From Clarireedia homoeocarpa (taxonomy: Eukaryota > Ascomycota > Leotiomycetes > Helotiales > Rutstroemiaceae): a stretch of 64,000 nt of DNA. The translations under genes were made by a program, and so were the position numbers. The notes beneath the pieces were generated by a model. The model was given only the letters and a program-made list of their open reading frames with translations. It did not search any database and was not told the origin of the DNA. Below are positions 22,401 through 33,916 of the stretch, piece after piece. The stretch is taken from NCBI GenBank assembly GCA_001465935.1, contig LNKV01000050.1:124001-188000 (forward strand). The letters are read 5' to 3'. Numbering within the stretch: position 1 is the stretch's first letter; each line of letters starts with the position of its first letter.

Positions 22401-25400
22401 TCATCGGCAATAATTATATTTGGACCTTCAAGCAGTTGCTTCCTAGCTTGATCCCATTTTGCGGGATCAATCTGGGCTTTCTTGGACAACTGATTAGACA
22501 CAAAATCTCTGAACATTTCGTAACCAATGATCAGAACGCCGCCGTCATGATACCATTGTTCAATGGTTCGTAGCCTTGCAAGAGGTTTCAGAGAAGCATC
22601 GATTTTTAGAAGGTCACCCAGAAGATTACCAGGCGCCCAGGTCAACAGCTCGTCTATCCAATTATCAATAAGCGTCGGGGGGCAAAGAATGATGGTCCTC
22701 GAAACACGAAGGCTTTGAGGCACCTGCGAGGACACATTTGGCTCAGGAGAAAGGGCCGCTTGTGCAAGGGCAACAAGAACAGTAATTCTAGAGACTTATT
22801 AGCTTTGGAGCAAATTAGAGTATTTCGTAATCTTAACTTACGCTTGCATTGTTTTCCCAAGTCCCATGGTGTGTGCGAGCAGGCAGCCTTGAGTCGCTTT
22901 ACCATCGGCGGTGATTTGGTTCCAAATGAATCTGACACCCTCCAGCTGATGTGGCTTGATCCGCTTGCCAATTTCTTCCTCAATATAAATGTAGCCTTGA
23001 TCGTCAAATTTACCTTCGTTGATGATGTGGCGATGCAAATCAACATTCTCAACGCTGCCAAATTGAGCTAGCCTCTCACGAAGTTGCTTACGTCGCATCT
23101 CCTGAGCAGCTTGACGCTCCTTGTCTTGTTCTCGGAGATCGCGGGCGCTCGCATCTTCAATGAGTCTCTTTTTATTCCTACTAGGCGTCTTAGGTTCTGA
23201 AAGGTACTCATCATCATTCGAGGATCTGTATGAGTTAGCAAACAACTATGGACAGGCTCATAAATAGCGGGGACAAATTGACTTACATTGCGTTTCGAGG
23301 TCGTCGTCTCACGATTGATACAGGTTCTCCATCCTCAGACTCATCATCAACGATCGTGTGATGCGTAGGGGACTGCTCCTGTGGTGAAAAGGTGAGCCGG
23401 ATTTTGGGATTAAAGTAGGTATCAAGTCTGTGAGCAAGGATATAAAAATTCTCGCACATATGCCAATGATTGCCGATCACGGCACATGCACTTTGGAACC
23501 ATCCTTGCTCCTCGGCGTGAAATCTGCAGTCTATGTAGATCCAAAAGAGCCGGACCAGAGTTTTCAAAGCCGACAGACGGTCTGCATCTCCCATTGTAAG
23601 ACCAGAACTTGCGATTAATTCCTCCATGTACATCCGGCATGTATCTCGATTTAGGGAAGCGGTAAAAGAAAGAAGTGTTTTTTGATGCGCATTAGATAGT
23701 TCGTATACCACAGTGATTACGAGGCGATTCCGGTCTTTTAGTTTCTCCCACGTCTGATACTCGTAATGGGCAATTGAAGCAGGTGTTGTAAAAGACGGGA
23801 GATTCTTCAAGTCAGGAGGTAGAGTCTTGTGATCTTGCTCTTTATCAGAGCTAGAAGAGATGGTTACAGGGCTCTTTCGGTTGATCAGCTTGAGCTTTGG
23901 TTTAACTGAAGGTGGTGTGCCCTCGTCAGAGGAGATAAGACTGATGATTCTCGAGGAACCAACAGGGACCAGGGAACTGGACTGCCGCTCAAGCAGAGCT
24001 TGCTCGCTTTTTATTCTTGCAACTACTGGGGTCGCAATAGGCACTGGAGAGCTAAGCAAGTCGTCCTGGCTGTTGCCTTGCGATTGTGGTTGGTTCTGAA
24101 TTTGCCCGACCGTCATCTCTGTAGATGGTCTCGAAGAATTCTTTGCGATGCTCGTTAATGGAGTTCGCGGAGGCTCAATCTCATCAATATCCGACATAGT
24201 AACATCCTCTTCATCATCAGCGAGATCGAGTTCCTCCATAACGAAGTCACTCATAGCACCTATACTTTCATTATGCGAACTATCAGAGTTGATCGACTCT
24301 CCAGATTCACTCGTGTACGAGCGATGAGCACTATCCTTGGCCTTGGGTACCAATTGCTCAGTGAATCTCGGTGGCGGAACAGTGCTCTCAAGAAGAGCAA
24401 TTGTGAAAATAAGATCTTCTCGATCGAATATTGTTGCCTCAAAGCTACCTGTTTGGCGACGTACATTGGCTGCTTCAGTCCATTGACAACGAAGAATGTG
24501 TTCACGGAGTTCAGGAAGCCTTTTCTGTACGAGATGCTTCAGCTCCGATTTCGCTTTCTGAATTTGTGCTCGTCGCGTGCCCTTGCGACGTGAAGTCATC
24601 CATAACCGGAAGGCTTTTTGTCTGCGCTTTGGAAGTTTTTTCTCTTGCCATTTAGCAACGATGTCGGCGATACCGTCATCGATTGCGGAACCTATCTCTT
24701 CTGGTGTAAGATATATATTTCCTTTGGGCCTATGATCGTCTTCTTCCTCTTCGGCTGTCGCGTTGAAGAAACCTAATTCCTCACTATCATATTCCGAATC
24801 TCCCCAAGCAGGTAATAACTCGTCATCATCGTCCAACCCATTGAAACTATAGAGGTCTGCCGCTTCTGCATGCATTTCTCTATTTGAGTTGATACCGACC
24901 GTTATGTCTCCAATCTTAGTCGGTTTGATAACACGTGCGTCGGGGTCAATTTCTGGCCATGATGATAATTTTTCACGTGTGACTGTGATCTCGTTGTCTT
25001 GGGTTGGTTGATAGAGCGTGAATGATACATTTTGAGAAGTAGGCGCCAATCTCATTTGATAGGGTCGAACAGCTACAAATGTCTTTTGATTTCGCTGAAA
25101 TGCATCTGGTTTGGCGAGAAGGAAACGCCTGATGAGTCCATGCACATATAGACGGCGACCACTGGGGATACGAGTACTGCAGTGTTCCCCGAAGGTCACT
25201 ATATCCTCAGACGTAATTTTTTCACCAAGAGGAATGTCATGATAAAATACATCATCCACGGATAGTCTCTCTAGGCCGAGGTATCCCAATGTTTGTAGTT
25301 CCTTTGGTTTGTTAGATTCTCCATCAAGAGTATCAAGAGAGCTTGGCAATATATCTCCACGGTGGATACGGACATTGTCGGCCTCAGTTGGTATGGTGCG

Positions 25401-26123
25401 GTCGAGGGACTTATCAACGATAGCTGTTATTAAAGTTGGTGCCACGCGCTTGCGCTTCTTTGTTTGACCGGCTTCATGACTAGTTGTATCATTGTGGACA
25501 TCGACATCCGGAACGGCTTCTTGGTGGCCAACGACGGGCACTTCAGGAATATCAACGAGGACCTGATGAGAAAAGTGGTCATTGAGCTTCTGTCGCTTGC
25601 TACCAGAAGCATCTGAAATACAGTCTGCCATTCGACTTGGACTAGTCGCGGGACCGTTGGACCTTGCGCTAAGCAATTGCAATGGCTGTAAACTAGGACT
25701 GTTTTGAGTTCCAGAATCGGTTGTAATAGGAACAGAGGAATTGATAGTGAAATTAAAATCGGGGTGTCGCGGGAATCCTTGAAAACTAACATTGTGTTCG
25801 GAAAGAGGGCCAGTCTGGATACTTCGCTCCAAGAGCTTTGAATGATATTTCGGACTTCTTGAACGGAGCTGCTCAACCCCATATTGAATGTAAGATCGCC
25901 AACCAAGTTTCTTTATGTTAAGATCCTCACGCAACGTCTTGTCGTTAATATCTATTAGCAGTACATCCCCGGATACTTCATGGTCCCGCAGCGCATTTTC
26001 CAAAATGACGGGATCCGGTATGGTTGTAGAAGCAGCTCGCAGATCCCAAGACCGCTTATCTGTGCAAAACTCCTGGACCACCCTGTCCACAGACCAATGC
26101 CATGGGTCATCAACCCCCTCCAT
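19412..26123 (-). CDS. SNF2-family helicase, ATRX/ARIP4-like, with N-terminal SAM-like domain
   Basis: Five exons on the minus strand: 23287-26123, 22842-23225, 20630-22787, 19847-20578 and 19412-19768, with introns of 61, 54, 51 and 78 bp; 2155 aa. Residues 1-95 look like a SAM-like fold (DRVVQEFC, ENALRDHEVSGDVLL, LGWRSYIQYGVEQL). A long acidic disordered region follows. The ATPase begins near residue 1040 with LLAHTMGLGKTMQ (Walker A), whose AHxMGLGKT form is typical of the ATRX/ARIP4 branch. IIADEAHRLKN (DEAH box) is near 1200, LTGSPLANN follows, and the C-terminal lobe (LVFSQM, FSRLDGKT, TAGGLGLNL, QAIGRAYRIGQ) is near 1450-1580. The tail is Gln-rich. The likely role is ATP-driven nucleosome or DNA translocation in the nucleus. 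ATG 26123 is preferred; an in-frame ATG at 26252 would add 43 residues. Confidence 0.92.
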
Positions 26124-27252
26124 TTTCGCAAGATCTCGATCAAGATTGGATGACAGACATGAGTGATGACTCTGCGATAGTCGGGGCAGCTGCGATAGCC
26201 AGCGAATGATGTGAGGTCCGCGCGCTGGTGAGGGAAAGTTAGTCGTAGCCATCAATTCATTTTCAAGAAAAGTGAAAGGTGATCTGGCTCTCAAGGTCTA
26301 TGTTAGGGGAAACAGGCAGCAAAGGGTTCAACGCCGCAGGAGCTTAGATCGAACCATAGATAGTAGTAAATAGCCGGCAAGAATGACATAGAGATATCGC
26401 TGGTAAGCTCACTTTGGTTTGGAGGGTAGGACTGAAAGTAATCTCAAGTTATCAAGATCCAGATGGTCTTTTCTATTTGCTGCTCAGAGACTTGAGTGAA
26501 TTGATTCAAGTTAATTGCGCAAGCAATAAACAGTCTGCTTCGTTCGATTTGGGAATGGTATGGTTTCTGGAGAGAACGATGGTATATCAAAAGAAGGTAT
26601 ACAGAGAAGAGAAATAGGTCGTTCAAACAAGAACTTCCGTGGAAGAGGTTTGAAGTTTGCTTCGTTTGAAGGCTGCAAAAGAGAGATCTTTGCAGCTACA
26701 GAATGAAGTTGCAGTGAATAGAGCCCTTGAGTTGAAGGTCGAAGGTCGAAGGATTGAAAGGTGAAAAGGTCGAAAACTCCAAGCTGAGGTTGATATGGAA
26801 GCTCTCGATGTACATACTAAACAATACCAGATGAAAACCAAGAGGCCTTGAGGCCCTTGCCTCGCCAACGCGATTGTTTGGCAACCAACAGTTGGAAACG
26901 CGTTTTGTATTTTCTGAACTTTTTCGATTCTTATCGTTATCGAGACCTGCTCTGGTTCTATTACTAAGCCATCCGCTAGTAGTGGGGTCCATGTTTTCTG
27001 CACTATGTCGTGCTCGTGCGTGCTATGTAGAACAGCTTGTGATCGCTGACAAATGCCCCACTATCCCATTTTCCACTCTCCAGTATAAAAGTATTCGGAC
27101 AGTTGGCCCGTCATTTCGATTTGGGAATGCCATCATACGAAAATCTCACTTTGTCGCTGTAGTAGCTGGTGCAGGAATAGCCAGCCGATTACCTCTCATC
27201 TCGCCCTCGTCTCACCAATCCCGTTCTGCTCAAGTCGCCCAGTCATCCCGCA
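26124..27252. promoter_or_regulatory. Divergent promoter region between the SNF2 gene and glutathione synthetase
   Basis: 1.1 kb separates two start codons that face away from each other, so it must hold both 5' regions. It has short GGTCGAA repeats (about 26738-26775) but no regulatory motif that I can assign with confidence. Open frames here are short and unsupported. Confidence 0.5.
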
Positions 27253-28936
27253 ATGGCAACTCCGTATCCCCCAGATATCTCTGCCCAGGAATCTGAGCAG
27301 CTTCTCTCAACTATTAGAGACTGGTCTATTGCTCATGGCCTTGCCGTCAGACCACCGCCAAATTTCGTTTCGAGTGAAACAGACCCTCATGGGGTACTAG
27401 CTACAACCGCACCAGTGACTTTGTTCCCAAGCCCATTCCCGCGAACTTGCTTCGAGCAAGCCACATCGGTGCAGGAGGCTTATAATCTGCTATATGCATC
27501 AATCTCAAGAGATGAGCAGTTCCTGAAGGATATTGTCCAAGAGTGAGCCATCAAGGATTTGGTTCGGGAACACCACACGTTAACATTTCTTAGCATTATT
27601 GAAGTTGACGAATTTATTGCGGATCTTTGGAGGGTTCATCTCAAGGTTAAGGAAGAGGGTTATGTTCAAGTATAGTGATTCATACTCTCATTTACTAGCG
27701 TTGTTCAAGGTGCTGATTAGGATAGGACCTTTGCTTGGGTCTCTTTAGGTCCGACTATATGGTTCATCAGGACGAACCAACAACTCCACCGACGATAAAG
27801 CAGGTCGAATTCAACACAATTGCATCATCTTTTGGTGGGTTATCTTCTCAGACGTCAGCATTACACGAGTATGTACATATTATCAGCTTTCCCCCTTGAT
27901 CGCCTTGATTAACTTAACTAGATACTTATCGAAGACCGAATATCCTCTCCTTGATAGCGAGGTGACTAAATCTTTAGATATTCCCTTAAACACAAGCACG
28001 AAATCGCTAGGGCTAGGTCTTCGGCAAGCATTTGAAAAGTATAAAAGCGCCAATACAGTTCATGATTGCTGCATAATTTTCCTTGTGCAAACACCTGAGC
28101 GCAATATTTTTGATCAAAGACATTTGGAGTATGATTTACAGGAGCATGGCATTCCTGTTTTTCGACTACCATTCTCAGAGATCCTATCCCATACCACCAT
28201 CGCTGATACTTCAAAACGGCAGCTGATATATTCACCACCTAGTAATCCATCCAAAAGGTTTGAGGTTGCAGTTGTCTATCTTCGTGCTGGATATGGACCA
28301 CAGGATTATCCTGATGAATCGGCTTGGAAGGGACGTCTTCAGATCGAAAGGTCAAACGCTATCAAGTGCCCTACTGTCTTGACTCAATTGGCTGGTGCAA
28401 AAAAGGTTCAACAAGTTCTTGCTACGCCGAGGAATCCATCAAGCCCTTCGCCATTGGCTCGGTTCCTCAAGCCAGAAGAAGCAGATCTTGCGAAATTAGA
28501 AGGCACGTTCACGAACATTTTCCCTCTCGATGACTCACCTGCTGGGCTAGAAGCACGCAAAATTGCTGTCGATCCAGAGCAGTGTAAAAGATACGTGCTC
28601 AAGCCGCAAAGGGAGGGTGGTGGTAATAATACCTATCGCTCCGCAATTCCACCATTCCTCAAATCGCTGCCAGAGAGTCATTGGAAATCTTTCATCCTGA
28701 TGGAGATCATCTCGCCTCCGCCAGTTAACAACATGATTCTGCGTAACGGGGTCATAGAGAAAGGGGGTGTTATCTGTGAGCTTGGGATATATGGTACCTG
28801 TTTGTGGAACCAGGCTACTGCCGAAATTTTGTATAATAAATCGGCGGGTTACCTTTTGAGAACGAAAGGTGACAAGAGCGAAGAGGGAGGAGTGGCTGCA
28901 GGATTTGGTTCGATGGATAGCTGCACTCTTGTGTGA
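27253..28936 (+). CDS. Glutathione synthetase (eukaryotic type)
   Basis: Joins gamma-glutamylcysteine and glycine with ATP to make glutathione, the second step of the pathway, in the cytosol. Four exons: 27253-27542, 27594-27669, 27726-27868 and 27922-28936, with introns of 51, 56 and 53 bp; 507 aa, close to the family's usual 470-510. Family blocks appear in order: IIEVDEFIADLW, LGLFRSDYMVH, KQVEFNTIASSFGGL (substrate-binding loop), VAVVYLRAGYGPQDY, IKCPTVLTQLAGAKKVQQ, YVLKPQREGGGNN (the Gly-rich ATP-binding loop), ILMEIISPP and the C-terminal Gly/Ala loop GGVAAGFGSMDSC. All expected landmarks are present and no frame is broken. Confidence 0.97.
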
Positions 28937-29576
28937 AGCAGGTGGGCATGCATGCTCGATGACCACTCATATCGTGTTTAGTTTAAAATGTCACTTTGCT
29001 GCATAGGTATCATGCCATAGCATATACGAGCAGACGGAGACGATAATTTTTTATGAAAACACAGATTGACTCAATGCTTGATCAGTCGAAGTCAACCCAT
29101 TTTCAAATTCCTCCTGGTGAAAATTGTGACTACTAAACAGAAAAACACAGCATTGGATAGAAGGTTTGTCGTGCTACAACCTCATTTTGTTAACTCTGCT
29201 CCTCCTACTTCTATATCACTTTGCTCATTGGTTCTACCCTGTTTAATTCTGGCTCATTCCTCATCCTTTGATTCGTTTCCATCTCCTCTATTACTATATC
29301 CTCTATTTCTATTTTATTTGTTCCTACCTTTTTATTCTTGCCCCATTTTTGTTGACTCTTATGGCCTATTAGTTTACTTTCGCACTACTATTAGTTTTTA
29401 TTACTTTCAACTTATTATAGATATACCAGTGTTATATCACAATATGCATGCTCAAGCACCCCAAGTGCTCTAAGGAAGAACAAGGTTGTTTCTTCTCCAA
29501 TATATATGAAGTGTTGCACATTTATAAAAGAAGGAAGGAGGTAACTTAAATAGGCGCTCCTTAGGCCTATCGCTAC

Positions 29577-29668
29577 AGGCTTCTCAAGCCTATATTCACA
29601 GGCTCTATATGCCTAATTGATCACCTAGGTTGATCAGCGGGTAGGTGGGGGTATTGCCTCGCCTACCC
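29577..29668. repeat. Cluster of three small hairpins
   Basis: AGGCTTCTCAAGCCT (29577-29591), TGATCACCTAGGTTGATCA (about 29618-29636) and GGGTAGG...CCTACCC (29639-29668) lie in a row. This may be part of a decayed element, but no outer terminal repeats were found. Confidence 0.6.
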
Positions 29669-30272
29669 AACTACTGCATTCCAACACTCATCCTCGTCCA
29701 AGACATCTCCCTCTTTCTAAATGCCTTCAGTTCATACACACAGGTTCTCTGGCACCGGTTATTCATGGCATTATTAACATGCCCCTCGATCCCAAATAAT
29801 GGGCAGCTCTCACAGTAGTAGCAGGAAATTCATACACCATTTTAGCTAGCCCACCCACCCACTCAAGCACTTTGTAAAAATTCCCGAATCATTCTCCTTT
29901 CCTACAATGCCACACCAAACTCCAGAAGTTCTCAGAGAACAGTATTCTCTGATCATGATCGGCGATCATGTCACCACGGTCATATTGCATCGTACATTGG
30001 GCAGTTTTCCGTACTTTTAGCATTTTACCAAACAGTCTAAAGTGGGTATCCTCTGGTCTTTTACCTCGGGGAAGAAAACTATACTGATATACGCAACATT
30101 CTGGTAAAGTATTGTGAAACCAAAATGTAAGCCGTAATTGTCACTTCTCTAGAAGTGGCTTCACTTTTGGAGTTTTTACATATATCAAATGACCAGAATC
30201 ACAATACTGAGATTTATAATGGTATTCCGTGCCACGAATCGTCACTTATTTTCAATGCGAAGAGCGATACCG

Positions 30273-30338
30273 TTCAACCACCGGATGAACCACACCTTAA
30301 TTTCCCTATATATAAAAAATAGTATTACACCGTAATAC
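30273..30338. repeat. Left flank repeat of the ankyrin locus
   Basis: A 31-bp segment (30273-30303) beginning TTCAACC and ending CACACCTTAATTT is inverted with 26 of 31 matches at 33867-33897. Next to it, a 17-bp palindrome GTATTACACCGTAATAC (30322-30338) shares an identical 16-mer with 33901-33916. Confidence 0.8.
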
Positions 30339-30524
30339 CAGAAAACTAACATTAAGAGCAACGTAATCATACTCTTGATATTCCGCCAATAACTGCCCAT
30401 CCTTCCCGTATTCGTGTGGATAAGTTTTAACCGCTATATCTCAAGTTCGATTCGGGCCACGACGACCGCTTGCAACGAAATCCTATGCTTGCAGTATGAA
30501 TTGGAGCATCTACAAGCTACAACA

Positions 30525-33500
30525 TTAGCAAGCATTGCCACTATCCACATCCAAGTCTGTTCTCTTGTTCTTCCGCGTCTTCCTAGTTGACCACCTTTTT
30601 AATCTATATACCATGTATCCTAAAAACCACCACTCAGATGGTCTTCTTAGGGCAGGACCGGAGTCTTGAAATTCCTCTGCCTTTTCTTTCCAACGATCAT
30701 CGCTTCGCATGTCATTTAACATATTTTGTCTCCAGTACTGGTATACTTTCCCCGCTGAGCCCGCGATATTCTCGAGATTAAAGGCAACAAGTAAGGTTAT
30801 CAAACCAACAATTGCCGAAGTAACAATGAAAGGAATTCTCGTGCTACTGTCCATAATACCTGGAATGGCCCAGAGCGCCTGTTTATGGGGTTCAGCATCC
30901 TGTCGGTATGGACTGAAGTTCTGTATGACATAGTGCTATAGCAAACTCAGGGTACTCACCGCGCAGAATCCTAACGGCAAATAGAAGATGCTAACGAACG
31001 TAAGCAGCATAACATTCTGTCCTAGTCTGGTCGCGACTCTCGCCTCGGTGATTGAAGTCCAGGCAAACTCCTATAGAAGATGAGCTCTGATAAGTTAGAA
31101 AGGAGAGATATATTATACTCACAATTTGTAAGAGATCTCTGACTGTTTGGTCTAACTGTCCGATACGATTGCTAACACTGTGTGCAAATTCATCTATTAA
31201 CGCTTCTAGATCTTTTGGAATCTCGTTTGCGTTATAGCGTTGACAGTAGTCCAGAACAAATTTCTTGGCCTCACGAACTTGGCCTTGCAATATGCTGCGA
31301 AGCTTGGTCCACTCCAGTGCATCATTTGCAAGGCGATCTATTAGATCAGGGCTTTTCCCTTTTGAAACCAGCTGATCGAGACGCTGTATCACGTTCAAAT
31401 TAGCAGATTGAGAAAAATGGAAGAGCAACCCTAATACAATTCACGCTAACTAACCCTGTTGGATAGATGCTCCTCGGCTTGCTGACATAGCTCCAACCAC
31501 TTTTCTTTCATGCAGAGTATGAATTGTTGGAAGAAGTCGATCCCATCGCGTGGAATCCAACCGTATGGCAACGTGCTGAAGTAGACTACGGGCGTCCATG
31601 GGCCCTGCTTAGTATTCGTAGATGGTACTATTTTCCATGCTATTCTGTATTTGCTGTCATTAAGGATACTGAAGTGTTTCTGAGATAGTTGCTGCTTGAC
31701 AAGGATACTGAAGTGTTTCTGAGATAGTTGCTGCTTGACAGGAAACCAAAGAGAAACGGAAATGTCAAAGCCGTGGCCATTAGTTTCTTTTGGGAGAGAA
31801 ATCTGCAATTTATTGCGCTCGAGTGGCTGTTTGGAGTGGATGATTGGCACCTTTTCCCACAGTGAGTCATCTGAGTCATCCGCGAATAAGCTGAGAAATG
31901 TTAACGAACTTTTTGAGAAACGAGAAGGTGATGACAAACAAGAGACGTCTTTCGGTTTCAGGGGGACTCTGGAATAATTCTAAGGCTGTCGGAAAGGCTG
32001 TCGAAAACTCCAGACGTTTGGCTTCGTCACCTCTTTCTGATAACTGCACAATATCTATTTTTCCTTTACAGAATGCATCGCGCCATTCTTTCGCCATGAT
32101 ATTCTTCGTGTGCGCCTTGTGCCTGAGCAGTTCCTGAATAAGATCGCAATACTTCCGCCGCATTGCCAACTGAAGCGGGGTCATGCCGTCACTGTCTTCA
32201 GAATTGATTTCTGCTCCACCTGATATAAGGTCTCTGGCTATCTCCAAATGTCCAAATGATGCTGCGGTGTGTAATGGAGTTCGGCCAAGATCATTTTTCG
32301 CGTGGACATTATACTTAGCGGTTAGAAGCAACTTTATCGCTGTTTTTTTCCCTTCTTCGACTAGTTGATGTAATGTGGTAGTGTCTGTACGCGCAAGCAG
32401 CTCCACCACGGCCGTGTGCTCTTTCTCCAGCGCCCTAGAAAGCGGCGTGCGACCGCTGCCATCCTTGGAGTTTGGATCTACATCATTCCCTTCGAGTAGC
32501 AGCTTCACAACCTCTTCGTACCCGTTCTCTGCCGCCCAAGACAGCGGCGTTCGAGAAGGGTGGATATTAGCATGTTGATTTGCGAGCAGCTGTACTACAT
32601 CCTTGTGCCCTTGCTTTGCCGCCAAAAACAGCGGTGTCATATTTTCCCTATCTTTGCAGTTCAAATCAACACCATTTGTTGCAAGTAGTAGCTGAACTAC
32701 ATCCTTATGCCCATTCTCTGCTGCCAACAACAGCGGCGTACAATCATAAGTATCTCTGCAGTTCAAATCAACACCATTTGTTGCAAGTAGTAGCTGTACT
32801 ACATCCTTATGCCCATCCTGTGCTGCCAACAACAGCGGCGTACTATTATAAGTATTTCTGCAGTTCAAATCAACACCATTTGTTGCAAGTAGTAGCTGTA
32901 CTACATCCTTATGCCCATCCTGTGCTGCCAACAACAGCGGCGTACTATTATAAGTATTTCTGCAGTTCAAATCAACACCATTTGTTGCAAGTAGTAGCTG
33001 TACTACATCCTTATGCCCATACTGTGCTGCCAACAACAGCGGCGTACTATCATAAGTATTTCTGCAGTTCAAATCAACACCATCTGTTGCAAGTAGTAGC
33101 TGAACTACATCCTTATGCCCATGCGATGCTGCACACATCAGCGGCGTACTATCATAAGTATTTCTGCAGTTCAAATCAACACCATCTGTTGCAAGTAGTA
33201 GCTGAACTACATCCTTATGCCCATGCGATGCTGCACACATCAGCGGCGTACTACCATCCCTATCTCTGCAGTTCAAATCAACATCATCTGTTGAAAGTAG
33301 TAGCTGTACTACATCCTTATGCCCTTCCTGTGCTGCCAACAACAGCGGCGTACCATCATAAGTATCTCTGCAGTTCAAATCAACACCATTTGTTGCAAGT
33401 AGTAGCTGTACTACATCCTTATGCCCATTCCATGCTGCCCACGACAGCGGCGTCAAGTTTTCCTTATCTTTGCAGTTCAAATCAACACCATCTGTTGCAA

Positions 33501-33651
33501 GTAGTAGCTGTACTACATCCTTATGCCCTTCCTTTGCTGCCAATAACAGCGGCGTGTTACCGTCTGAATCTAAGTTATTGATGTTTTCACTATTCAGCAA
33601 TTTCCTCAGGGCGTATCCGTTCCTTTTCTTCACTGCTTCGAAGAGGTCCAT
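30525..33651 (-). CDS. Ankyrin-repeat protein with C-terminal two-helix CorA-like module
   Basis: Five exons on the minus strand: 31940-33651, 31455-31890, 31123-31383, 30960-31070 and 30525-30878, with introns of 49, 71, 52 and 81 bp; 957 aa. Residues 1-500 are ankyrin repeats. Nine consecutive 34-residue units are almost identical (GHKDVVQLLLAT-GVDLNC), followed by ordinary diverged ones. The C-terminal part has a helical segment, then TSITEARVATRLGQNVMLLTFVSIFYLP (first membrane helix, about 818-838), a short ALWAIPG loop and a second helix (about 855-875), as in fungal proteins annotated as CorA-like. It may be a membrane-anchored sensor or channel; function unknown. The acceptor at 30878/30879 was chosen because it gives FCA-ALWAIP and a good branch point; nearer in-frame acceptors exist. 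Confidence 0.85.
31662..31739 (-). repeat. 39-bp perfect tandem duplication inside the ankyrin gene
   Basis: Two exact copies, 31662-31700 and 31701-31739, duplicate 13 residues (VKQQLSQKHFSIL) in frame in exon 2. The perfect identity indicates a recent event. Confidence 0.95.
32650..33580 (-). repeat. 102-bp coding tandem array (hyperconserved ankyrin units)
   Basis: About nine copies of a 102-bp unit, each encoding one 34-residue ankyrin repeat. CAGTTCAAATCAACACCAT recurs every 102 bp (for example near 32759, 32861 and 32963). Copies differ at few bases, mostly at the codons of the variable turn (NTYDS, NTYNS, DTYDC, DRDGS) and at the residue before GHKD. Confidence 0.9.
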
Positions 33652-33866
33652 ATTGTGAAAGCTTCCAGCTTATCGGATGAGGAGGATCTGGTGTACAGTA
33701 CGTGCAGGGCTGAATAAAAAACTAACCAGTTCACGCATATAAGGATATATCGTATAAGCAAAGGAGAAATTTAATTGCACTGGGTAGAGAAACGAGCACC
33801 TTCCTCTAACTTTCGGTTTGTGGTATTATACACCACAACCTTAGAGCCGATTTCTTTTAGCTGGTC

Positions 33867-33916
33867 AAATTAAGGTGTGGCTTGTCCAGGGGTTGAAAGA
33901 TATTACACCGTAATAC
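33867..33916. repeat. Right flank repeat of the ankyrin locus
   Basis: 33867-33897 is the inverted partner of 30273-30303 (26/31). 33901-33916 is identical, in the same orientation, to the left palindrome core TATTACACCGTAATAC. Confidence 0.8.

Larger units (their letters stand above)
28937..30524. other. Intergenic spacer with nested palindromes
   Basis: No gene seen; a T-rich open frame at 29066-29473 is a composition artefact. Short palindromes crowd 29577-29668 (see the repeat entry), and 30000-30345 is AT-rich with several short inverted repeats, including the motifs shared with the far side of the ankyrin gene. Confidence 0.55.

Noticed and set aside
26252..26252. Upstream start of the SNF2 gene adding 43 residues
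   Set aside because: The added segment is low in family character; the start at 26123 puts the SAM-like domain at the N-terminus as expected.
29066..29473. 135-codon open frame
   Set aside because: T-rich low-complexity stretch with Phe/Leu/Ser bias and no splice signals or relatives that I recognise.
30430..30460. tRNA B-box-like GTTCGATTCG
   Set aside because: No A box or cloverleaf could be paired around it.
32650..33580. CRISPR-like regularly spaced repeats
   Set aside because: The period is 102 bp, the unit is coding and continuous, and no unique spacers exist; these are ankyrin units in a eukaryotic gene.
32580..33581. 333-codon open frame on the plus strand
   Set aside because: It is the antisense shadow of the ankyrin repeats. 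Its periodic translation (HHLLQVVAVLHPYAH) is caused by the 102-bp unit.
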